Of a stretch of 6,484 nucleotides of DNA, positions 1 through 5,257 are shown piece by piece. Each line of letters starts with the position of its first letter. The stretch's first letter is position 1. The stretch is from Bacteroidales bacterium UBA2295 (GTDB lineage: Bacteria; Bacteroidota; Bacteroidia; Bacteroidales; Tenuifilaceae): positions 1 to 6,484 of the forward strand of contig DDWD01000191.1 in NCBI GenBank assembly GCA_002345825.1, read 5' to 3'. The position numbers and the translations under genes were made by a program. A model generated the notes under the pieces. The model was given only the letters and a program-made list of their open reading frames with translations, made no database searches and was not told the DNA's origin.

Positions 1-149
1 TCTTTTAGCCTAGTAAAAATTTGGAGATTCCATTTTTTGCCATACGCTACTGATTCAACCGTGTGTTTGCTGTAACCCAGTTCTTGGGCAATTTTCTCCC
101 TCTCTTCTTTAGAGAGATACTTCCTAATTTCTTTCAAAACTTCTTTCAT
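1..149 (-). CDS. Small helix-turn-helix DNA-binding protein, Cro-like position (3' end outside window)
   Basis: Reading leftward from an ATG at 149-147, 49 complete codons are visible and the frame is still open at the window edge, so the C-terminus is missing. The protein starts M-K-E-V-L-K-E-I-R-K-Y-L-S-K-E-E-R. Residues about 18-40 read I-A-Q-E-L-G-Y-S-K-H-T-V-E-S-V-A-Y-G, a good helix-turn-helix: first helix I-A-x-E-L-G, turn, then recognition helix S-K-H-T-V. Small proteins of this kind are common in Bacteroidota phages. It diverges from the repressor gene starting at 281, the position of a Cro-like or early regulator that opens the lytic transcript. I infer that it binds the shared 150-280 region, which also holds its promoter. 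No Shine-Dalgarno is visible upstream. It could instead be an excisionase-type accessory protein, since the missing part is unknown. The helix-turn-helix call is fairly sure; the Cro role is inference. Confidence 0.68.
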   Translation of the reverse strand, partial: MKEVLKEIRKYLSKEEREKIAQELGYSKHTVESVAYGKKWNLQIFTRLK

Positions 150-173
150 AATCCAGTTTATTTGACTTTGGTA

Positions 174-192
174 TAATATATGTACTATATTA
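174..192. repeat. Perfect inverted repeat, candidate operator
   Basis: TAATATA (174-180), spacer TGTAC, then TATATTA (186-192): perfect 7-base arms around a 5-base centre. A 19-base dyad between two divergent helix-turn-helix genes fits a dimeric repressor operator. It lies 25 bases upstream of the leftward start codon, so a bound protein could block that gene. AT-rich palindromes arise easily by chance, so position is the main support. Confidence 0.45.
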
Positions 193-200
193 GTGCCGTA

Positions 201-222
201 AAAGTACAAGCAAAGTACAACA
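201..222. repeat. 11-base tandem repeat with AAAGTACAA, candidate operator half-sites
   Basis: AAAGTACAAGC (201-211) is followed directly by AAAGTACAACA (212-222); the first 9 bases are identical. The GTAC cores start at 204 and 215, and another GTAC starts at 182 inside the inverted repeat at 174-192. The starts are therefore 22 and 11 bases apart, one or two helical turns, so all three would face the same side of the DNA. On the minus strand the copies read TTGTACTTT and overlap the candidate -7 elements of the leftward gene. Confidence 0.42.
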
Positions 223-224
223 TA

Positions 225-250
225 TTGGAATTAATATCCAAGTAATTGGA
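225..250. repeat. TTGGA/TCCAA inverted repeat plus a third half-site
   Basis: TTGGA (225-229), 7 bases, then TCCAA (237-241) form an inverted repeat. A further TTGGA lies at 246-250, 21 bases from the first. This second site family lies nearer the repressor start (281). It may be a repressor autoregulation site or the site of the other regulator. The half-sites are short, so this is tentative. Confidence 0.3.
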
Positions 251-280
251 TAAATATTTTTTAAAAAAAACAATAAAATT

Positions 281-631
281 ATGGTTATGGATGATAATGA
301 ACTTAGGTACAGGATTTTAAAAATTGTCGAAGATATTGGAATAGGTGTTATTCCTTTCTGTAACTCTATTTCAGTTAGTAAGTCGAGTTATTATAATTGG
401 ATAAAAGGGAAAGCCTCTCCTGCTGTTGACTCGGTTGTAAGGCTGTTTAAAATTTACCCAGTTTATAACCCAAATTGGCTATTGTTTGGTGAGGGTGAAA
501 TGAAACTACCCAAAGCCAAACCCCAAGATGTGGTTGAAGAGCCTACTTTTAACTATGGCGATCGTCCACTTAAAAAGTCGGATTTGAGTAAGATTTTAAA
601 GAAGTTGGCCGATGAGATTGACAAGGTTTAA
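281..631 (+). CDS. CI-like phage repressor, helix-turn-helix type, without peptidase domain
   Basis: This 116-residue protein resembles the short CI-like transcriptional repressors of Bacteroidota phages. After an N-terminal helix (about residues 4-18), residues about 22-45 form the helix-turn-helix, with V-S-K-S-S-Y-Y-N-W-I-K-G-K as the recognition-helix segment. Residues about 57-75 read P-V-Y-N-P-N-W-L-L-F-G-E-G-E-M, the family's hallmark closing motif. The C-terminal 20 residues (L-K-K-S-D-L-S-K-I-L-K-K-L-A-D-E-I) look like a short amphipathic helix, possibly for dimerisation. There is no room for an S24/LexA-type autoprotease, so RecA-driven self-cleavage is unlikely. The start is ATG at 281; an in-frame ATG at 287 is equally possible, and there is no Shine-Dalgarno to decide. 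I infer that it maintains lysogeny by binding 150-280 and shutting off the leftward gene. It is transcribed toward attP and the integrase. Confidence 0.75.
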   Translation: MVMDDNELRYRILKIVEDIGIGVIPFCNSISVSKSSYYNWIKGKASPAVDSVVRLFKIYPVYNPNWLLFGEGEMKLPKAKPQDVVEEPTFNYGDRPLKKSDLSKILKKLADEIDKV

Positions 632-652
632 AGGGCTTGGCGGCACAATTCC

Positions 653-671
653 CCGGGACGGATACGGGACA
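653..671 (+). repeat. Left (P) arm-type repeat pair
   Basis: CCGGGACG (653-660) and ACGGGACA (664-671) share CGGGAC with 11-base spacing, in direct orientation. The second copy is identical to the first right-arm copy at 817-824. It lies about 70 bases left of the core. This fits an arm-type site bound by the N-terminal domain of the neighbouring integrase. Confidence 0.55.
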
Positions 672-683
672 AAATTACCTAAA

Positions 684-701
684 ATGGGTAAGTTATGGGT
701 A
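684..701 (+). repeat. Direct repeat pair ATGGGTA, candidate accessory-protein site
   Basis: ATGGGTA occurs at 684-690 and 695-701, 11 bases apart, between the left arm repeats and the core. Excisionase (recombination directionality factor) sites in lambdoid attP regions are direct repeats in this kind of position. The unit differs from the arm consensus ACGGGACA, so a second protein is the natural guess. No excisionase gene is visible in the window, unless the partial gene at 1-149 is one. Confidence 0.35.
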
Positions 702-741
702 TTGATAATGAGTTTGTTAATGGTTTAAAATGGTGTGGAAA

Positions 742-759
742 GAATCCTGCCACCCCGAC
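742..759 (+). other. attP core matching the 3' end of tRNA-Pro
   Basis: GAATCCTGCCACCCCGAC fits tRNA numbering exactly: GAAT is T-loop 57-60, CCTGC is T-stem 61-65, CACCCCG is acceptor strand 66-72, and A is the discriminator 73, followed by C. The implied 5' acceptor strand is CGGGGTG, giving a C1-G72 pair with A73, the bacterial tRNA-Pro identity set. The bases to the left (GGTGTGGAAA) do not form the rest of a T-arm and no tRNA body is present, so this is not a tRNA gene. A tRNA 3' end beside an integrase is the classic attachment core that rebuilds the host tRNA on integration. CCA is not fully encoded, as is usual in Bacteroidota. The true identity block with attB may extend rightward. 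Confidence 0.7.
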
Positions 760-807
760 AAAATAGTATTTAAGTAATTGTAATACAATTAAATAAACCT
801 TTGTCGG
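755..807. repeat. Nested palindrome overlapping the attP core
   Basis: CCGACAAA (755-762) pairs with TTTGTCGG (800-807), and TATTT (767-771) pairs with AAATA (791-795). Inside lies AATTGTA-A-TACAATT (776-790). The outer two share a centre near 781 and the inner one is centred on 783. The left outer arm overlaps the last five bases of the tRNA-like core. The structure could be a core-side integrase or host-factor site, or an RNA stem in transcripts crossing attP. There is no T-run after it, so it does not look like an intrinsic terminator. Confidence 0.45.
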
Positions 808-816
808 TAAACCGTA

Positions 817-835
817 ACGGGACAGTTACGGAACA
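817..835 (+). repeat. Right (P') arm-type repeat pair
   Basis: ACGGGACA (817-824) and ACGGAACA (828-835) are direct repeats 11 bases apart with one mismatch. They have the same orientation and spacing as the left pair at 653-671. They start 57 bases right of the core. The first copy forms the loop of an inverted repeat CCGTAAC/GTTACGG (812-818 and 825-831). Together with the left pair they suggest two integrase subunits on each arm. Confidence 0.55.
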
Positions 836-867
836 CGAAAAATAAATGGCAGTTGAATCTTTTTGCA

Positions 868-890
868 CCTTCAAATGAAAAATTTGGAGG
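868..890 (+). promoter_or_regulatory. Hairpin enclosing the integrase Shine-Dalgarno
   Basis: Bases 868-876 (CCTTCAAAT) pair with 882-890 (ATTTGGAGG) to give 9 pairs, one of them a T-G wobble, around a GAAAA loop. The 3' arm contains GGAGG (886-890), 11 bases before the integrase ATG at 902. It is the only clear Shine-Dalgarno upstream of a start in this window. Folding would hide it, so it may restrain integrase translation. I infer this from base pairing only. Confidence 0.5.
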
Positions 891-901
891 CGTAAAAAAA
901 A

Positions 902-2080
902 ATGCTGTATCCTTCCAGTAAAAAATCGAGTGGGCTAAAAGAGGCTATTTCCTACACCTACCCAAAACTTCACACAGGCAAAGAGTGGTATATTGGTTTC
1001 TATGCATTTGATCCAGTACTGGGAAAAATGCGCAGGAAACGTATTAAGGTTAACCATATTAGCAAGATTGGCGATAGGCGTAGGTATGCCGATGGGCTAA
1101 TTAAGCGGTTGATGGATAAGTTGGATATGGGCTGGAACCCGTTTATTGAGGCCGAGAACCAGAACGCCTACCAAACTTTTACCGATGCCTGCGACCACTA
1201 CAAGCGTTACATTACCAAGATGTACCACGATGGCGTTTACCGGGAAGACACCTACAAATCTTATATTTCCTACGTTAAAAATATAGAGGATTGGAATAAC
1301 AAGCAGCGAGTTCCAGCAACCTATATATATCAGTTCGACAGAGGATTTATTCTGAGAATGCTTGAGCACGTTTACATTGAACGAAACTCATCGGCGCAAA
1401 CCAGAGATAATTACCTTGCCTTTATGCGCCTATTCAGCTCATTTCTGGTGCAATTTCAATACCTAAGCGCAAAGCCTACCGAGGGGCTTAACGTGCTAGG
1501 TAAGCGGATTAGAAAAAAGGAGCGTACGGTTATAGATAAAACCGATATTTCGAGGCTAAAGGAGTATCTTACCCATAGAAACAAGCACTATCTATTAGCC
1601 TGCTATGTGTTGCACTACTGCTTTATTAGGCCAAAGGAGATGTCTAAAATTCAACTCAAGCACATATCGCTTAAGAATCAAACCATAATAATACCTGCAG
1701 AAAACTCAAAGAATGCTAAAACTGGAGTGGTTACACTACCCGCAAAGGTTATACGCCTTATGGTTGAATTGGGTGTTTTTAATTTCCCATCGGATTACTT
1801 CCTTTTTTCCGATAGATTTATGCCGGGTGCAAAGATGAAGTCGGAGAAGCAATTCAGAGACTACTGGCATCACTACGTGCGCAAGGCTCTGAAATTCCCC
1901 ACAGCATACAAATTCTACTCGTTAAAGGATACTGGTATAACCAATATGCTGCGTAAGTACGACAGCATAACAGTTCGCGATCAGGCTCGCCACGCCACGG
2001 TGCTAATGACCGATACCTACACGCCTCACGACTTAGAGAAAGCCAATGATCTGATAAAAAACCACGACGGGCTGCTCTAA
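902..2080 (+). CDS. Tyrosine-family site-specific integrase
   Basis: This 392-residue recombinase should integrate and excise the phage at the adjacent attP. Residues about 27-50 (K-E-W-Y-I-G-F-Y-A-F-D-P then basic K-M-R-R-K-R-I-K) resemble the N-terminal arm-binding segment of Bacteroidota phage integrases. About 89-190 is the helical core-binding domain and about 210-385 the catalytic domain. Visible catalytic positions are Arg243 (F-I-R-P-K-E-M), a beta-hairpin lysine (Lys270 or Lys273), His364 (A-R-H-A) and nucleophile Tyr373 (D-T-Y-T). The usual H-x-x-R box reads Y339-S-L-K342, so both of its key residues are substituted. The start is set by an in-frame stop at 893 and GGAGG at 886-890. 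The gene lies on the repressor's strand, and its TAA overlaps the stop of the converging tail gene. Length is normal and the gene looks intact. Confidence 0.9.
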   Translation: MLYPSSKKSSGLKEAISYTYPKLHTGKEWYIGFYAFDPVLGKMRRKRIKVNHISKIGDRRRYADGLIKRLMDKLDMGWNPFIEAENQNAYQTFTDACDHYKRYITKMYHDGVYREDTYKSYISYVKNIEDWNNKQRVPATYIYQFDRGFILRMLEHVYIERNSSAQTRDNYLAFMRLFSSFLVQFQYLSAKPTEGLNVLGKRIRKKERTVIDKTDISRLKEYLTHRNKHYLLACYVLHYCFIRPKEMSKIQLKHISLKNQTIIIPAENSKNAKTGVVTLPAKVIRLMVELGVFNFPSDYFLFSDRFMPGAKMKSEKQFRDYWHHYVRKALKFPTAYKFYSLKDTGITNMLRKYDSITVRDQARHATVLMTDTYTPHDLEKANDLIKNHDGLL

Positions 2081-3189
2081 ACCGTTATGTAGGCGAATAT
2101 GGCCGAGCCCGATGGGGAGAGTAGTATATCACCATCGCCAATAATTGGGGGTACTGGCCCAAGCTGCACAGGCGTAATGTCGGTATAGTTGCGCTCCTGA
2201 TTGGACATACTTATGCGAAGCGATACGCTTTGCGGCGTGTTTATAACCAGCGGTATTTTGAAACTGCTGGCGCTAACCCGGCAGGGTAACTCCTCGTTGC
2301 CCGTAATAAGATATATTTCATCCGACATCAACAGGTCTTTAATAAAGTGTAGCTCATCAGAATTTTTATATCCGCTTTCTGCCTCTATAAATTCTTTTGA
2401 TATACCCCGCCTGTTTAGCTGGCTAAAATCACCATAATCCTCGTTGTATTGCTCGAACTCCTCTGTTTGAACATTAGGGTAGGTTATCCCCTTCCCGGTT
2501 AGCTCTATATGCTCAAAAACGCCCAGCGAGTTCCTGAACATCAGCAATATTTTATTGTCAACCTGAGAATCGATAATATTAATGGTAGTAGTATGGGTAT
2601 TTTTGGTAATAGTAATTTGGTTTACTGTTGTTGCGCCCATCCATTGCACCACATCAAAGCATTCTAGGTTAAACGAATCTGCCGTAAATACTTGGGGTGT
2701 CAGTCCGGGAGCTGAAAAGGTGATGTCGTTATTGGGATCGCGAAAAAAATAAACGTAGCGGAGTTCGCCTCTGCGGATGTTAATGATATCATCCTGCGTG
2801 CGGGTGGTGAGCAGAAATTGCCTTTGTGCGCTAAGAAAGCGGTACGAGAATATTTCCGAATCGATTGCCTTTAGCTGCATGAATTGGCGTTTTGATATAC
2901 CGCCCCGAACCGAGTACCCAACAAGGCTATTCTCTGCATTGAGCGTAAAATCGTAGCCAATAAACATCAGGTTTTTATCGTCGAAATACGGGGCAAACAC
3001 CTTGGCCAAATCGAACTCAACAACGTAGTATTCGTTAGCCTCGTCGTACTTAGGATAGGATGTGTAGTATATAGTTTTACTCAGTATTACGATTGAAAAC
3101 ACAACCGGATCGGCGGTTGTTTTGCTCAGCTTAACAATCATTGGGTTCTCAACGTGAGCATAAGGAAATGGTGATTCTATAATATTCAT
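2077..3189 (-). CDS. Putative phage tail-tip or fibre-associated protein, last gene of the tail operon
   Basis: This 370-residue protein has no clear assigned function. It is rich in alternating hydrophobic and polar stretches typical of beta-sandwich virion proteins, with no signal peptide or membrane segment. N-terminal residues about 8-24 include F-P-Y-A-H-V-E-N-P-M-I-V-K-L-S, a pattern I associate with tail-end proteins of Bacteroidota phages (memory, unverified). About 50-65 read Y-Y-V-V-E-F-D-L-A-K-V-F. The C-terminus is glycine/proline-rich and ends in S-P-S-G-S-A-I-F-A-Y-I-T-V. It starts 4 bases after the stop of the 687-residue gene and is surely in the same transcript. Being distal to the tape measure and tail-tip genes, it could be a baseplate periphery or receptor-binding component. 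That is inference from order. Its TAG stop shares bases with the integrase TAA. Confidence 0.6.
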   Translation of the reverse strand: MNIIESPFPYAHVENPMIVKLSKTTADPVVFSIVILSKTIYYTSYPKYDEANEYYVVEFDLAKVFAPYFDDKNLMFIGYDFTLNAENSLVGYSVRGGISKRQFMQLKAIDSEIFSYRFLSAQRQFLLTTRTQDDIINIRRGELRYVYFFRDPNNDITFSAPGLTPQVFTADSFNLECFDVVQWMGATTVNQITITKNTHTTTINIIDSQVDNKILLMFRNSLGVFEHIELTGKGITYPNVQTEEFEQYNEDYGDFSQLNRRGISKEFIEAESGYKNSDELHFIKDLLMSDEIYLITGNEELPCRVSASSFKIPLVINTPQSVSLRISMSNQERNYTDITPVQLGPVPPIIGDGDILLSPSGSAIFAYITV

Positions 3190-3193
3190 TTGG

Positions 3194-5257
3194 CTACTGG
3201 TTTAGTATTTGCTGATTTAGTGCTTGCTCGTCAATTTCGTCCTCATCTATGTAGTTGCGTAGGGTTATGAAAACTGCCTCGGTAACCCTCGCTCTATTGT
3301 TTTCAAGGGTATACTTTAGCGATTTAGGCAGCAGTAGATTACCCTGTATTAGAACAGGGTTTCCGCTCTCGATATAGTCGAGTTCGTTCAATGGTAAATT
3401 TAGCGAGGCTTTAATCTCGATGGGCGATTTGGACAACACCCGTGCAAGCTGCTTGTACGATCGGTTGTAAACCCCTTTCCATCCACTGAAATTAAGGCTT
3501 GCTTCGATGTACTCGTTGGCCTCAGTGGCAGGATCGAACGTAATATCGTTTGTAGATGATGATCCATAAAAATGAACAGCCCAAACGTATGTTCCTGGAT
3601 CTTGAGCGGGTATCTTAACAACACCCCTTCGTGCGTATGCAAACATTATGGGGCAATCCTTCTTGTCGCCACCCTCTTCCTCTTCTATCGATAGCCTAGA
3701 GTTTAACCTCCTAATATCGCCTATAAAGGCTTTTGGGAATATCTCTTCGTCTTGGAAAGGATCGTAATAGTTGAGCGACACATAATCCCTACGCTCCAAA
3801 ATACTCTCTATTATATCGGGAATAAGGGTATGTTTGCCTTCCACCTTGTACTCGGCAGCGTGATTTTCTACCTTAAAATTACTTGGTGTTTGTGACCCAA
3901 ACAGAGCTACGATTTTCTGATAGTGATAAACGTTAGGCTGATCGAAAAAATTAAGAAAATTATTGTTTTTTGTCGTTCTTAATGCCTCTGTAAGCGAAAG
4001 ATCTATACCCCTACTTCCACTATAACTTGCTGGCCAGCTAAAATCGGATGTTAATGCGTACCTAATCCTGGCCAGCTCTTCGGGTTGTTGATAAAGTATA
4101 TATTTTATTCCATCATCTGAGTCAAATTGAATGTGGGTATTCTCTGTAAAATATTCATTTAAGTCATTGTACGTTAGAATATCGGGTGTTTGGTTAAGTG
4201 GAATTTTGTAAGAGAGTTCCTCATTTATAGCGTTTGAGGAGAGCACTAAAGATTTTTTCGATTCAAAAATAACCTCGTATGGTGAGCTTAGGTAATGGGT
4301 AAAGTCTTTTGGTTTGATGTTGTCTATGGGTTGTGCGGCATACTTTTGTTCAGCCAGCACGGGTACAACGTCCTTACCGTTAAAAGAGAATCCACAGCCC
4401 AGCAGTAGCGATACGCTTCTTAAGAATTCGGCTGCCGAGCAGGTTGGAACTAGCATGGAGTAGTTAAGCCTACCCCCAACTATGGTGTCGGAAGTATTGT
4501 TTAGCACCGTAATATCATCATAAAATGGGATGTTACTCCTAAGTAAATTGAGGTTGATAGTATATCCGAAATGGTTGAATATTGTACCAATTACGTAGTT
4601 TAGCGTCAGAAATGGGGTGATATTATGTCCTGGGAGCAGCGTTACCTGAAGCGGTTCCCCGTCGTAAATAATATTTACCTGTATTTGATTTATGTGCTTT
4701 AGCTTGCCCAGAAGTACCCTATTGGGATTTAATGGCATATGGCTAAGTTCATTAAGTCTTCCGTACACCCTGTTGCTCAAAGGATCTTTACAAAGCACCT
4801 CAAACACCCTAAAATCATCTTGGATACCGTTCCACCCTGTCATCACCTTGGCGAAGTACTCTGTCCAGCCCTCGGCGGTGCTGTAGTCGGTACGCTCAAT
4901 GTTAAATATATCTTCCATGGCGGTGTTGTGCGCTTTGCGGTAGAATACCGAGTTGGAAAATATTATATTCCCCTCGATGTAGTCTCCCTCCTTGGCTTTT
5001 AATATGGTGAGCTGCCCGTTGCGCTGGAACGAGCCGTGCGATACCAGTACTTCCCTGCTGGTTTTTGGATGAGCCAGCAGGTTTATGTTATTCACCAATC
5101 CCATTGCCTTGGTGTTGCGCTTGGTGAATGGGAATTTAACGGGTAGCGATATTTCGCCAACGGTGAACTCGAATGGCGAAAATTTTTCGAGGTTAAGCGG
5201 TATAGTCTCGCTCAAATCGTAGTGAAGCCCCTGCGCTATGTCGTAAATTGTGGTCAT
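3194..5257 (-). CDS. Putative tail-tip / baseplate structural protein
   Basis: This 687-residue protein directly follows the tape-measure gene, where distal-tail or hub proteins are usually encoded. Residues about 33-52 (V-G-E-I-S-L-P-V-K-F-P-F-T, then N-T-K-A-M-G-L) resemble an N-terminal segment shared by Bacteroidota phage tail proteins. About 213-234 (I-T-P-F-L-T-L-N-Y-V-I-G-T-I-F-N-H-F-G-Y) and 274-298 (C-S-A-A-E-F-L-R-S-V-S-L-L-L-G) continue that pattern. About 613-668 is a predicted beta-rich C-terminal domain (I-K-A-S-L-N-L-P-L-N-E-L-D-Y and onward). The last 19 residues are acidic and Gln/Asn-rich. These resemblances are from memory. Its ATG overlaps the tape-measure stop in ATGA, which suggests translational coupling. 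There are no transmembrane segments and no enzymatic motif that I can see. The structural role is likely; the exact position in the tail is not established. Confidence 0.65.
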   Translation of the reverse strand: MTTIYDIAQGLHYDLSETIPLNLEKFSPFEFTVGEISLPVKFPFTKRNTKAMGLVNNINLLAHPKTSREVLVSHGSFQRNGQLTILKAKEGDYIEGNIIFSNSVFYRKAHNTAMEDIFNIERTDYSTAEGWTEYFAKVMTGWNGIQDDFRVFEVLCKDPLSNRVYGRLNELSHMPLNPNRVLLGKLKHINQIQVNIIYDGEPLQVTLLPGHNITPFLTLNYVIGTIFNHFGYTINLNLLRSNIPFYDDITVLNNTSDTIVGGRLNYSMLVPTCSAAEFLRSVSLLLGCGFSFNGKDVVPVLAEQKYAAQPIDNIKPKDFTHYLSSPYEVIFESKKSLVLSSNAINEELSYKIPLNQTPDILTYNDLNEYFTENTHIQFDSDDGIKYILYQQPEELARIRYALTSDFSWPASYSGSRGIDLSLTEALRTTKNNNFLNFFDQPNVYHYQKIVALFGSQTPSNFKVENHAAEYKVEGKHTLIPDIIESILERRDYVSLNYYDPFQDEEIFPKAFIGDIRRLNSRLSIEEEEGGDKKDCPIMFAYARRGVVKIPAQDPGTYVWAVHFYGSSSTNDITFDPATEANEYIEASLNFSGWKGVYNRSYKQLARVLSKSPIEIKASLNLPLNELDYIESGNPVLIQGNLLLPKSLKYTLENNRARVTEAVFITLRNYIDEDEIDEQALNQQILNQ

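Larger units (their letters stand above)
150..280. promoter_or_regulatory. Divergent promoter and operator region of the immunity switch
   Basis: This AT-rich stretch separates two divergent DNA-binding protein genes and has no ORF of its own. It must hold both promoters. A weak Bacteroidota-like candidate for the leftward gene is a -7-like TACTTTG on the minus strand at 217-211 with TTG about 21 bases upstream at 241-239. A second TACTTTTA lies at 206-199. For the repressor I see only an AT-rich TATTTTTT at 255-262, with no properly spaced -33 element. The region also holds three groups of repeated sites, listed separately. These make it a probable target of both regulators. The repressor start has an A-rich leader and no Shine-Dalgarno. 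Confidence 0.55.
653..835. other. Phage attachment site attP with arm sites (inferred extent)
   Basis: This non-coding stretch between the repressor and the integrase has the parts of a tyrosine-integrase attP. A core at 742-759 matches a tRNA 3' end. Paired direct repeats about one helical turn apart lie on the left (653-671) and right (817-835), and another repeat pair lies at 684-701. Both flanks appear to be phage DNA: regulators on the left, integrase and tail genes on the right. The tRNA body expected left of the core in an integrated attL is absent. So this reads as attP of an unintegrated phage, or a junction of tandem elements. Outer limits are taken from the outermost repeats. Confidence 0.68.

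Noticed and set aside
731..763. A real tRNA gene ending at the tRNA-like sequence
   Set aside because: The bases left of 742 cannot form the T-stem 5' strand, anticodon arm or 5' acceptor strand, so only the 3' end is present.
684..778. Short plus-strand peptides starting at 684 or 730 within the attachment region
   Set aside because: Only about 14-15 codons each, no ribosome-binding site, and they cross the repeats and tRNA-like core; chance frames.
755..807. Intrinsic terminator after the repressor
   Set aside because: The inverted repeat is AT-rich inside, the innermost loop is one base, and no T-run follows the right arm.
858..865. Bacteroidota-type -7 element (TCTTTTTG) for the integrase promoter
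   Set aside because: Near match to TAnnTTTG, but no TTG-type -33 element at the right distance, so not supported enough to list.
1097..1369. Minus-strand open frame inside the integrase
   Set aside because: Lies wholly within a well-supported gene, with no motif or start signal; a shadow frame.
2112..2140. Integrase terminator from CGATGG/CCATCG downstream of the stop
   Set aside because: Only six pairs with a 16-base loop and no T-run, lying inside the coding sequence of the converging gene.
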